From assembly GCF_029309835.1 (NCBI RefSeq), contig NZ_JARJHL010000017.1, forward strand, positions 248,001-312,000: 64,000 nucleotides of DNA, read 5' to 3'. Positions 43,838 through 52,237 of this stretch are shown piece after piece. The notes under the pieces were generated by a model. The model did no database searches and was not told the DNA's origin. It saw only the letters and a program-made list of their open reading frames with translations. A program made the translations under genes and the position numbers. This DNA is from Paracoccus sp. DMF-8 (GTDB lineage Bacteria > Pseudomonadota > Alphaproteobacteria > Rhodobacterales > Rhodobacteraceae). Each line of letters opens with the position of its first letter. Positions within the stretch are counted from its first letter, which is position 1.

Positions 43838-46080
43838 TTCCGCACCCCTCCGCCCCGGCGTTTCAGCACGGCATAGGCCCCGACCGAGGCCAGCAGCACC
43901 ACCGCCAGCTCGCCGAATGTGTCAAAGGCGCGGAAATCGACCAGAATGACGTTCACGATGTTCAGCCCATGGGCCAGCGCGTAGGAGCCGGATTCGAAAT
44001 AATCGGTGATATGGCGATCCAGCGGGTGGCTGGTGATGGCAAGGATGATCAGCGTCATGCACAGCCCGACCGCACCCGCCAGCACCGCATGGGCCAGTTG
44101 GCGCGGGCGGCTGCGCCGCTCGACGATGCCCGGCAGGCGCAGCATGGCGATGCCGAACAGCACGGCGGACAGGGTTTCGACCATCAATTGCGTCGTCGCG
44201 ACATCGGGCGCGCCAAAGGTGATGAAGATCAGCGCCACCCCGATCCCCACCGTCCCGATCCCGGCGATATTGGCGATGCGCGAATGCGGCGTCAGCGCCA
44301 GCGCCATGCCCGCGACGGTAAAGCCCGCGATGATCCACAGCAGCACCGGCGCCGACAGGTCCAGCGCGATCAGCGGGCGTTTCACGAACAGCGTCGCGCC
44401 CAGAACCAGCGCCAGCGTCACGAAGGTCGCGGTCAGATAGCGGCCAAGCCGGCCATTCTGGATCAGCCGGGTCTGCCATCCGGCAAAGGCACGGAAGCCG
44501 TCCAGAAAGCCGTCCCAACCGGGATCGAAACCGGGCAGGCGCTCCAGCCCGGCAGCGATGATCCGGCGCAATGCCGCGCGGCCCAGATAAAGCGCCGTGC
44601 CAAGCGCGAAGGTCGCAAGGCTGAGGATCAGGGGCAGGTTCACCCCCGCCCACAGATGCAGCCCCGCCGCGCGCGGCTGGTCCAGACTGCCGGTCAGCGT
44701 CGCGCCGATCAGCGGCTGCAACAGCCCCGCGCCCAGTCCCAGCACCAGCCCCAGACCGCCCAGCACCAGCGGACCCGCCAGCATCTGCCAGCCCGCTTCG
44801 TGCGGGTGATGCGGTGTCGCACCCGGCGCCCCCCAGAAGGGCCGCAGCGCGACGATCCCCGCCACCGCGAACATCAGCGCATTCGCCAGCACCACGCCCG
44901 CCGAGACCAGCGCGGCGGGCGCCAGCGTCTCCGCCCCGGCATACAGCAATTCCTTGCCGATCCAGCCGATCATCGGCGGCAGCCCCGCCATCGAGGCCCC
45001 GGCCAGCGCCGCCGCCAGCGCGGTCAGCGGCATGGCGCGGCGCAGCCCGCCAAGCAGCGCCACATCGCGGGTGCCGCAGCCGTGGTCGATCGCGCCGACC
45101 ACCATGAACAGCGCGGCCTTATACAGCGCATGGACGACGACAAAGGTCACCGCCGCCGTCAGCGCATAGGGCGACCCTCCGGCCAGAAACAGCGTGATCG
45201 TGCCAAGCGCCATCAGCGTCGTATAGGCCAGCGCGGTTTTCAGATCGCTCTGCCGCAGCGCAAGCACCGAGGCGATGACGGCGGTGACCAGCCCCGCCGC
45301 GGTCAGCGTCACGCTCCATGCCGCCGTGTCGCCCAGCACCGGATGCAGCCGCGCCAGCAGATAGACCCCGGCCTTCACCATCGTCGCGGAATGCAGATAG
45401 GCCGATACCGGGGTCGGCGCGGCCATGGCATTCGGCAGCCAGAAATGGAACGGGAACTGCGCCGATTTGGTAAAGGCCCCCAGCAGGACCAGCACGAGGA
45501 TCGGCAGATACAGCGCATGGTCCTGCAACCCCGGCCCGCGCAGGATCTGGGCCAGATCAAAGCTGCCCGCCGCCGTCCCGATCAGGATGAAGCCTGCCAG
45601 CGCGGCCAGCCCCCCTGCCCCGGTGACCAGCATCGCCTGCAAGGCGTTGCGCCGGGCAATGGCGTCGTCATTGTTGAACCCGATCAGCAGGTAAGAGGTG
45701 ACCGAGGTCAGTTCCCAGAACACGAACAGCGTGATCAGGTCGCGCGCCAGCACAAGGCCCAGCATCGACAGCATGAACAGGAACAGGAACAGCACGAACC
45801 GCCCGAATTGCGGGTGATCGCCCATGTATCCCGTCGCATAGAGAAAGATCAGCGCCCCGATCCCGGAAATCAGCAGGGCAAAGATCAGCGACAGCCCGTC
45901 GATCAGAAAGGCCAGCGAAATCCCCAGTGACGGCGCCCATGCCCAGTCCAGAGCCAGCGCCTGCCCCGCCACGACCTGCGGCAGGGCGCTCGCGAACCAG
46001 ATCGCGAACATCAGCGCCGCCAGCGCCGCGACATATCCCGAAATCCGGCCAGACAGGGGCGCGGCATTCTGTGCGGTCAT
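43834..46080 (-). CDS. mrpA: Mrp-type Na+/H+ antiporter subunit A (NuoL-like, with C-terminal MrpB-like extension)
   Basis: The 748-residue protein contains a NuoL-like antiporter core with the conserved Glu ([19 protein letters not shown]) and Lys ([33 protein letters not shown]). A C-terminal region resembling the MrpB N-domain follows ([19 protein letters not shown]), as in group 1 Mrp systems. It is first in the operon, 122 bases from the divergent OxyR-like gene. Mrp systems expel Na+ and support pH and salt tolerance. Confidence 0.96.
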   Translation of the reverse strand: MTAQNAAPLSGRISGYVAALAALMFAIWFASALPQVVAGQALALDWAWAPSLGISLAFLIDGLSLIFALLISGIGALIFLYATGYMGDHPQFGRFVLFLFLFMLSMLGLVLARDLITLFVFWELTSVTSYLLIGFNNDDAIARRNALQAMLVTGAGGLAALAGFILIGTAAGSFDLAQILRGPGLQDHALYLPILVLVLLGAFTKSAQFPFHFWLPNAMAAPTPVSAYLHSATMVKAGVYLLARLHPVLGDTAAWSVTLTAAGLVTAVIASVLALRQSDLKTALAYTTLMALGTITLFLAGGSPYALTAAVTFVVVHALYKAALFMVVGAIDHGCGTRDVALLGGLRRAMPLTALAAALAGASMAGLPPMIGWIGKELLYAGAETLAPAALVSAGVVLANALMFAVAGIVALRPFWGAPGATPHHPHEAGWQMLAGPLVLGGLGLVLGLGAGLLQPLIGATLTGSLDQPRAAGLHLWAGVNLPLILSLATFALGTALYLGRAALRRIIAAGLERLPGFDPGWDGFLDGFRAFAGWQTRLIQNGRLGRYLTATFVTLALVLGATLFVKRPLIALDLSAPVLLWIIAGFTVAGMALALTPHSRIANIAGIGTVGIGVALIFITFGAPDVATTQLMVETLSAVLFGIAMLRLPGIVERRSRPRQLAHAVLAGAVGLCMTLIILAITSHPLDRHITDYFESGSYALAHGLNIVNVILVDFRAFDTFGELAVVLLASVGAYAVLKRRGGGVRK

Positions 46081-46172
46081 CGGCTCTCCTGCTGAGGCGA
46101 ATGGGGTGTGGCCGGGTGTCTTGCAGGTCTACACAGCCGCTTATTCGAATGGAAATAGATAATTATATTGCC

Positions 46173-46195
46173 GCTTATAGCCGATGGCTATAAGC
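46173..46195. promoter_or_regulatory. Perfect palindrome with OxyR-type ATAG-N7-CTAT core
   Basis: GCTTATAGCC-GAT-GGCTATAAGC is a perfect 10-base inverted repeat in the gap between mrpA and the LysR/OxyR-like gene, ending 8 bases before the latter's ATG. Its core ATAG-N7-CTAT is the half-site arrangement described for OxyR. The position fits autoregulation and possible control of the divergent mrp operon. Confidence 0.7.
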
Positions 46196-46202
46196 TGCCC
46201 GG

Positions 46203-47114
46203 ATGCCGACCTTGCAGCAGCTTCGATATCTGGTCGCGATTGCCGACACGCTCAGCTTCAGCCAGGCGGCAGAGATCTGCCGGGTGGCGCAGCCGACGCT
46301 GAGCATCCAGTTGAAGGAACTGGAATCCAGACTGGGCGCGCGGCTGGTCGAACGCACCCGCGCCCGCGTCTCGGTCACGCCGACCGGGCACGAGGTCGCG
46401 CGGCGCGCCCGCGCCATGCTGGCCAGCCTTGACGACATTCGCGAAATCGCGCTGCGCAACGACCCGCAGGCCCCTCAGGCGCTGCTGCAGATCGGCGTCG
46501 TCCAGACCGTCGGCGCCTATGTGCTGTCGATCACCATGCCCGCCCTGCGCGCGGCTTTTCCCAATATGAAATTTCAGGTCCGCGAAGAGCGCGGCGATAC
46601 CCTGCTGCGCCAGTTGGGCGATGGGGTGCATGACCTGATCCTGCTGCCCGACCGGACGAACCGCCGGGATCTGGAATGCCATCACCTGCTGCGCGAGCCC
46701 CTGATGGTGGTGATGCCGGTCGATCACCCGCTGGCGCGGCTCGACAGCATCGCGCCCAAACAGCTTGCCGGGGAAACCGTGCTGGCCATGGAATGCGGCC
46801 ACCGCCTGCAGGACCAGATCATCGGCCTGTGCCGCGATGCGGGCGCACATCACGCCAGCGACTACCAGGGCACGACGCTGGACACCCTGCGCCAGATGGT
46901 CGCCATCGGCATGGGTATATCCCTGCTGCCCGCGCTTTATGTCCGGTCCGAGGTGCTGCGCGAACAGCTGGTCACCGCCCGCCCGATGACCCATCACACC
47001 CCGGTCCGCGATATCTGCCTGATCTGGCGACAGGATGCGGCGCGCGGATCGACCTATGCCGCGATCGCCGACAGCCTGCGCGGATCGCTGCAACCGTGGC
47101 ATGTGGCGGGATAG
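46203..47114 (+). CDS. oxyR: LysR family regulator, OxyR-like
   Basis: The 303-residue protein has a LysR N-terminal helix-turn-helix (SFSQAAEICRVAQPTLSIQL, as in OxyR rather than the common TQPAVS form). Its effector domain contains LAMECGHRLQDQIIGLC, whose two cysteines about 12 residues apart (the Cys in MECGH and that in GLCRDAG) correspond to the peroxide-sensing pair of OxyR. GISLLPALYV is also typical. It is divergent from the mrp operon. No catalase gene is nearby. Confidence 0.85.
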   Translation: MPTLQQLRYLVAIADTLSFSQAAEICRVAQPTLSIQLKELESRLGARLVERTRARVSVTPTGHEVARRARAMLASLDDIREIALRNDPQAPQALLQIGVVQTVGAYVLSITMPALRAAFPNMKFQVREERGDTLLRQLGDGVHDLILLPDRTNRRDLECHHLLREPLMVVMPVDHPLARLDSIAPKQLAGETVLAMECGHRLQDQIIGLCRDAGAHHASDYQGTTLDTLRQMVAIGMGISLLPALYVRSEVLREQLVTARPMTHHTPVRDICLIWRQDAARGSTYAAIADSLRGSLQPWHVAG

Positions 47115-47478
47115 GCCTGCCGGTCACGCCGTCTTGCCATGGCGGTAGCCGATGCCGGGCGGCGTTTCGATGATGCACGGCTCATGGCGGCGACGCGCGA
47201 TCTATCGGTGCAGCGCCCCGGTCCTGAGGCTGATCCGGCGCGGTTTGGGCGTGCTGTTGCGCCCGGTCCTGAGGTTGGCGGGCGCGGTGCGATCCGTCAC
47301 AGCCGGCACGGCCGACAGCGCAAGTCGCACCCGCGCGGCGCTGACAAACCCTGAGGTTGCCGCCCCGTCTGCCGCGATGTTTCGCGCGGCCCGGCCTGTC
47401 AGCAGGATCGCGGCGGCCACGCGCCGCTATCGGGAAGCGGGAAAGGCCGCGTCATCGCGGCCATTCCCGTTGGCGGCG
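47115..47478. other. Intergenic region without a supported gene
   Basis: The 364 bases between the convergent oxyR-like and allE genes show no ribosome-site-supported ORF and no family similarity that I recognise. The only structure noticed is a 13-base direct repeat (CCCGGTCCTGAGG at 47217 and 47262). Confidence 0.6.
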
Positions 47479-48387
47479 CTATCTGTTCGGCCAAAGCGGC
47501 GCGTGGCGGTTCACGTCCTTATACAGCAGATAGCGGAACGGTCCCGGCCCGCCAGCATAGCAAGCCTGCGGGCAAAAGGCGCGCAGCCACATGTAGTCGC
47601 CGGGGCCGACCTCGACCCAGTCACGATTCAGGCGATAGACCGCCTTGCCCTGCAGGACGAACAGCCCGTGTTCCATGACATGGGTTTCGGCAAAGGGGAT
47701 CGAGCCGCCGGGTTGCAGCGTCACGACCGTGATATGCATGTCATGGCGCAGGTCCTCGGGGTCCATGAAGCGCGTCGTGCCCCATGCCCCACCCGTGTCC
47801 GGCATCATCGCGGGCGCAATATCCTGTTCCCGCGCGATGATCGGATCGGGTTTTCCGACGCCGTTGCAGGGCTGCCAGCGCTTGCGCCACCAGTGGAAAC
47901 CGGAATGGCCCTGCGCCTTGTTGTGCAGGCTCCACGATGCGCCGGGCGGGATATAGGCAAAGCCGCCGGGCGTCAGCAGATGTTCGGCGCCGTCGATGGT
48001 GATGCGGATTTCGCCGCCGGTGACGAAAATCGCGTGCTGGACGCCGGGGTCGTCATCGGGGCTGTCGCTGCCGCCGCCCTCGGCCAGTTCGACGATATAC
48101 TGGCTGAAGGTTTCCGCAAATCCCGACAGGGGCCGCGCGATCATCCACATCCGCATCCCCACCCATCCGGGCAGATAGCTGGTGACGATATCGCGCATCA
48201 CGGATCGCGGAATGACCGCATAGGCATCGGTAAAGACGGCATTGTCGGTGGTCAGCCCCGTCTGAGGGGGCAGACCGGCGACAGGCCCGGCATAGGATGC
48301 GGCGGGCGTCTTGATCCGGGCAGTGGCGCGGGTGCTTTCGGCGATATCGCCTGTCATGGCGCCTGCGGCGGGCTGATGATCATCCAT
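47479..48387 (-). CDS. allE: (S)-ureidoglycine aminohydrolase (bicupin, AllE/UGHY family)
   Basis: The 302-residue bicupin has a first cupin around HAIFVTGGEIRITIDG and a second with the metal-site pattern ETHVMEHGLFVLQGKAVYRL, followed by VGPGDYMWLRAFCPQACYAG. The Glu, two His and Gln positions match the Mn site of E. coli AllE (YlbA). The enzyme releases ammonia from ureidoglycine to give (S)-ureidoglycolate in allantoin catabolism. Its start overlaps the upstream DctA-type gene by 8 bases, so the two are coupled. No other allantoin gene is in the window. Confidence 0.88.
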   Translation of the reverse strand: MDDHQPAAGAMTGDIAESTRATARIKTPAASYAGPVAGLPPQTGLTTDNAVFTDAYAVIPRSVMRDIVTSYLPGWVGMRMWMIARPLSGFAETFSQYIVELAEGGGSDSPDDDPGVQHAIFVTGGEIRITIDGAEHLLTPGGFAYIPPGASWSLHNKAQGHSGFHWWRKRWQPCNGVGKPDPIIAREQDIAPAMMPDTGGAWGTTRFMDPEDLRHDMHITVVTLQPGGSIPFAETHVMEHGLFVLQGKAVYRLNRDWVEVGPGDYMWLRAFCPQACYAGGPGPFRYLLYKDVNRHAPLWPNR

Positions 48388-49711
48388 GGCTCACCTGCGT
48401 GTTCGATGCGCTCAGCGGCTGGTCCTCTTCCAGAATGTCCAGGCTGTCCATCTGTTCGCCCTCCAGCACGCGGCGCGCGCGGTCGCGGTCGATATCGCCC
48501 ACCCAGGATGCGACGGCGATGGTGGCCACGCAATTGCCCGGGTAGTTGCCAAGGGCGCGCGCGATCCCCATGAACCAGTCCACCGACAGCACCAGCACCA
48601 GCCCGATGGCCGGGATCGCGGGCACGGCGGTCAGGGTCGCGGCCAGAATGACGATGGCCGAACCCGGCACGCCATGCGCCCCTTTCGACGTGATCAGCGC
48701 GACGCCCAGAATGGTCATCAGATCGACAAAGGCCAGATCGGTATTCGTCGCCTGCGCAATGAACAGCGCGGCCAGCGTCAGATAGATCGAGAAAGCGTCC
48801 AGGTTGAACGAATATCCGGTTGGCACGACCAGGCCCACCGTCGAATCCTTGATGCCCAGATGTTCCAGCTTGCGCATGGTCTGGGGCAGCACGCTGTCGC
48901 TGCTGGTGGTGCCGGCGACGATGCCGACCTCGGTGCGCATGTAGCGGATCAGCTTGATGATGCTGAACCCCGACAGCCGCATCACCAGCCCAAGGATGCC
49001 AAAGACGAAGATGATCACCGCGATATAGAACAGCGCGACCAGATAGCCAAGCTGCGCCAGTGAACCAACGCCGTAGCTGCCGACCGTATAGGCGATGGCG
49101 CCAAAGACGCCAAAGGGCGCCAGACGGACGATGAAGCCCATGATGCGGAATGTCGTGTCGCCCGCCAGTTCGATCATCGACAGCAGCGGCTTGCCGCGCG
49201 GCCCCAGCATGGACAGCGCGCAGCCGAACAGGATCGCGACCAGCAGGACCTGCAAAACGTCGCCCGTGGCAAAGCCGCTGAACACGGTCGTCGGGATCAG
49301 CTTCATCAGGAAATCGACGGTGCCGCCGCTGCTGACCTCATGCGCGCGGTCGACATAGGCGCCAAGCGCGGATGCGTCCAGCGTGCTGGTGTCGATGTTC
49401 ATGCCCGCACCGGGCTGAAAGACATAGGCCAGGATCAGGCCCAGAACCAGCGCGACGGTGGTGATGACCTCGAAATAGACGATGGCGCGGACGCCGACGC
49501 GGCCGACCTTCTTGATGTCGCCCGCCCCGGCGATGCCGTGGACGACGACGCAAAAGACGATGGCGGGGATCAGCATCTTGATCAGCTTGATGAACCCGTC
49601 GCCCAGAGGCTTCATCTTGGCGGCGAATTCCGGCGCGGCAAGACCGACCACCACCCCCAGCACCAGCGCGGCGCAGACCTGCCCGAACAAGGATCTTGTC
49701 CAACTTGGCAT
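48380..49711 (-). CDS. dctA: DctA-type dicarboxylate/cation symporter (DAACS family)
   Basis: The 443-residue protein has the DAACS fold: serine-rich reentrant loop TTSSDSVLPQTM, VPTGYSFNLDAFSIYLTLAA, and SKGAHGVPGSAIVIL. This subfamily normally imports C4-dicarboxylates with Na+ or H+. Translational coupling to ureidoglycine aminohydrolase makes import of a ureide-type acid such as allantoate possible, but this is inference. It is divergent from a LysR gene. Confidence 0.9.
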   Translation of the reverse strand: MPSWTRSLFGQVCAALVLGVVVGLAAPEFAAKMKPLGDGFIKLIKMLIPAIVFCVVVHGIAGAGDIKKVGRVGVRAIVYFEVITTVALVLGLILAYVFQPGAGMNIDTSTLDASALGAYVDRAHEVSSGGTVDFLMKLIPTTVFSGFATGDVLQVLLVAILFGCALSMLGPRGKPLLSMIELAGDTTFRIMGFIVRLAPFGVFGAIAYTVGSYGVGSLAQLGYLVALFYIAVIIFVFGILGLVMRLSGFSIIKLIRYMRTEVGIVAGTTSSDSVLPQTMRKLEHLGIKDSTVGLVVPTGYSFNLDAFSIYLTLAALFIAQATNTDLAFVDLMTILGVALITSKGAHGVPGSAIVILAATLTAVPAIPAIGLVLVLSVDWFMGIARALGNYPGNCVATIAVASWVGDIDRDRARRVLEGEQMDSLDILEEDQPLSASNTQVSHG

Positions 49712-49791
49712 TGCAATACTCCCTGAAAGCGCGGCGTTTTGCGCCGCTGATTTTTCGTGGCGGGAACTGTTGGCCAGATCACCATCTGAGT

Positions 49792-49833
49792 CTAATATCG
49801 TTTTTCATGTGATCTATATGGTTTTTATATGCG
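49792..49833. promoter_or_regulatory. Imperfect direct repeat at the LysR gene start
   Basis: CTAATATCGTTTTTCATGTG (49792) and CTATATGGTTTTTATATGCG (49814) are similar AT-rich blocks 22 bases apart in the dctA/LysR divergent gap; the second covers the LysR ATG. Placement two helical turns apart fits binding of a LysR tetramer and autorepression, but no T-N11-A site is certain. Confidence 0.35.
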
Positions 49834-50728
49834 TATCCGACAGCTCCACTGCTTTGTCGTCCTGGCCGAAGAGCTGAATTTTACCCGCGCGGCGCAGCGG
49901 CTGAACATGTCGCAGCCGCCGCTGAGCCTGCAGATCCAGTCACTGGAGCGGGCGCTTGGCGTCGAATTGTTCCAGCGCAGCAGCCGCCGCATCACCCTGA
50001 CCCGCGCCGGAGAGGTCTTTGAACGCGGCGCCCGCCGCATCCTCGCGCAGCATGATCTGGTCATGCAGGAACTGCAGGAAATCCGCATGGGGCAGCATGG
50101 CGTCCTGAACATCGGCACCACCGGGTCGATCCTGCGCGCCGGACTGGCGGTGCTGCTGGCGAAATTCTGCGACGAATTTCCGCGCATCACCGTCCATCTG
50201 CATGAACAGGCCCCCGAATTGCAGATCAACGGGCTGGTCAGCGGACGGATGGACGTGATCTTCAACCGCTCGGCCCCCGGCCACGAGGATCTGGCCTGCG
50301 ATCTGGCGTGGCAGGAAGACATGGTCGTGCTTTTGCCCGACGATCATCCGCTTTGCGACCGGGCGCAGGTCGCGCTTGATGACCTGAAGGATCAGCGCCA
50401 CATCGTCCTGCGCCCCGACAGTTCCGATTTCGCGGCCCTGATCATGTCGCTGATCACCCGCAGCGGCGGGCGGCCCAGGGTGTCGCAGCAGGTGGTCGAT
50501 GCCCAATCCATCCCCAGCCTTGTCGCGGCGGGCTTCGGGATCAGCATCCTGCCCGCGGGGATCGCGACCCTGACCTCGGGGCCGCTGGCCTTTCGTCCGA
50601 TTGCCCCCGACGGCCCGGTTTCGGATATTTTCACGATCTATCACCGCAGCCATGACAACCCCGCCCTGACGGTCTTTCTGGACGCGATCCGCCGGTTCGT
50701 CAGCCAGGGCGCGGTGGGCGCGGGCTGA
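49829..50728 (+). CDS. LysR family transcriptional regulator
   Basis: The 299-residue protein has the LysR helix-turn-helix (FTRAAQRLNMSQPPLSLQIQ) and a type 2 periplasmic-binding effector domain (QAPELQINGLVSGRMDVIF; AAGFGISILPAGIATL), resembling BenM/CbbR-type regulators. It is divergent from dctA-allE and is their likely activator. The upstream gap contains paired AT-rich repeats. Confidence 0.9.
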   Translation: MRIRQLHCFVVLAEELNFTRAAQRLNMSQPPLSLQIQSLERALGVELFQRSSRRITLTRAGEVFERGARRILAQHDLVMQELQEIRMGQHGVLNIGTTGSILRAGLAVLLAKFCDEFPRITVHLHEQAPELQINGLVSGRMDVIFNRSAPGHEDLACDLAWQEDMVVLLPDDHPLCDRAQVALDDLKDQRHIVLRPDSSDFAALIMSLITRSGGRPRVSQQVVDAQSIPSLVAAGFGISILPAGIATLTSGPLAFRPIAPDGPVSDIFTIYHRSHDNPALTVFLDAIRRFVSQGAVGAG

Positions 50729-50780
50729 ACCTTGGGGCCGGGGTCAAGGTCACCCCATGCCAAGGTCCCGCCCCTGCCCC

Positions 50781-51087
50781 GCCCCACGCTGATGCTGTTC
50801 GCGACAGGCGTGCCCGGCAACTCTCTGGCGAAAGTGTCGCGCTGCGGATGATGCTTGTCATGCTGCCGCTTCCGGTGCTTTCTGGCGCGATGACACCACG
50901 CGAATCCCTGCCCGAGATGATCCAGACACCGACGCTTGCCGTCCCCCGTGACATCACGCCGTCGCGGGGCGCCCTGTTCCGGGGCGCGGGCCTTGGCATC
51001 CTGCGGCCCCAATTTCCGGCGCTGGCCGCCATCGGGGCCGAACTGTTCCCGCCGGCCCCGCAACACTTTTCCAAATTCCCGAGATAG
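50781..51087 (+). pseudogene. Remnant of an ABC-2-type permease C-terminus (YhhJ-like)
   Basis: Two frames together recall the end of ABC-2 permeases: PTLMLFATGVPGNSLAK (50783 on), then MMLVMLPLPVLSGAMTPRESLPEMIQ-type sequence (50848-51087: LSGAMTPRESLPEMIQ, ALFRGAGLGILRPQFPALAA). The latter lines up with the PLQMLSGG-TPRESMP and ILFRGAGL-WPQ-LALAAIG pattern of that family. The rest of the gene is absent, so it is a degraded fragment filling the gap after the LysR gene. The identification is by eye. Confidence 0.55.
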
Positions 51088-51095
51088 AGGCCCCC

Positions 51096-52172
51096 ATGCG
51101 CCGCAACGGTTTTCTTCTGGTCATGATGCTGACCCTTGCCGCCTGTTCCGGACGCCCCGGCCCGGAACTGCTGGCGCCCATGCCCGCTCACCGCGTCGAG
51201 GGCGCCAGAAGCGTCACGGTCCATGTCGTGACGACGCGGGCCGATGCCCCGGACATGCCCTTTGCCTTCGGCAGGGGCCGCGCCGGTGCGCCGCAATATG
51301 CGGAATTCGACATTTCCATTCCGCCGGGCCACCAGCCCGGCCAGATCGAATGGCCGGAACAAACCGCCGATCCCGCAAAAAGCTTTGTGACGGTCGGGCA
51401 AAGACGCATGGGCGGGCAGGAACTCGCGCGCGGGGTCGCGGGCGAACATGTCGGCCTTTATGTCCACGGCTACAATACCTCGTTCCAGGAGGCGCTGTAT
51501 CGGCTGGCGCAGCTTTCGGCGGATGCGCATCTGGCCGGAACGCCGGTGCTGTTTTCATGGCCGTCCGAGGCCCATGTCGCCGCCTATATGGCCGACCGCG
51601 ACGGCGCCGATTATTCCCGCAGCGCGCTGGCAAATCTGTTGCAGCAGCTGACCGCCGGTGCGAAACCCGGCGATACCGTGTCGGTGCTGGCCCATAGCAT
51701 GGGCGCCCGCCTGATGATGGAGGCGCTGCGCGAGTTGAACATGACCGGGCGCGGCGCTGTCATCGACCGGCTGGACATCATTCTGGCCGCCCTCGATATC
51801 GACGTCGACCTGTTCCACGAACAGCTTGCCGCCCTGCGCCCGATGAAGCGGCCGATCACGGTGCTGGTGTCCTCGGACGACAGGGCGCTCAAGGTCTCGT
51901 CGCGGCTGGCGGCGGGGCGCCCCCGGCTTGGCCTTGCCGATGTCCACGACCCCGAAATCCAGCAGGGCGCGCAGCAGGCGGGCATCACCATCGTCGATAT
52001 CACCGCCCTGCCCAAGGGCGATTCCGCCCATAGCCGCTATGTCGGCCTGATCAGCGCGGGCGGGCTGGCGGCAGAGGGCAACCCCTTCAGGCTGGTCCGA
52101 CAGGCCGGGGCCTTTGTCTTCAATCAGGTCGGCGCGACCTTTGGCGGCATCGGCAGCGTGCTGGAAGATTAG
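51096..52172 (+). CDS. Alpha/beta-hydrolase lipoprotein (DUF900 family)
   Basis: The 358-residue protein has a type II signal peptide with lipobox LAAC (Cys17), so it is probably anchored in a membrane. The hydrolase core shows LYVHGYNTSFQEALYRLAQ, LFSWPSE and the nucleophile elbow LAHSMGARLMMEAL, all typical of DUF900 proteins. A late His probably completes the triad (DSAHSRYVG). It has no obvious operon partner. The substrate is unknown. Confidence 0.88.
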   Translation: MRRNGFLLVMMLTLAACSGRPGPELLAPMPAHRVEGARSVTVHVVTTRADAPDMPFAFGRGRAGAPQYAEFDISIPPGHQPGQIEWPEQTADPAKSFVTVGQRRMGGQELARGVAGEHVGLYVHGYNTSFQEALYRLAQLSADAHLAGTPVLFSWPSEAHVAAYMADRDGADYSRSALANLLQQLTAGAKPGDTVSVLAHSMGARLMMEALRELNMTGRGAVIDRLDIILAALDIDVDLFHEQLAALRPMKRPITVLVSSDDRALKVSSRLAAGRPRLGLADVHDPEIQQGAQQAGITIVDITALPKGDSAHSRYVGLISAGGLAAEGNPFRLVRQAGAFVFNQVGATFGGIGSVLED

Positions 52173-52237
52173 GCGGCTCTGGCGCGATCAGCGCCGGGGA
52201 CGCGGGGCCGTGCCGGCCGTGGACAGGTGCGAAACCG

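Noticed and set aside
43969..45930. 653-codon plus-strand open frame opposite mrpA
   Set aside because: Arg/Gln/His-rich low-complexity product typical of antisense shadow frames; mrpA on the other strand is certain.
47217..47274. Direct repeat CCCGGTCCTGAGG twice, 45 bases apart
   Set aside because: Only two copies, no flanking symmetry and no link to a promoter; too little to call a functional element.
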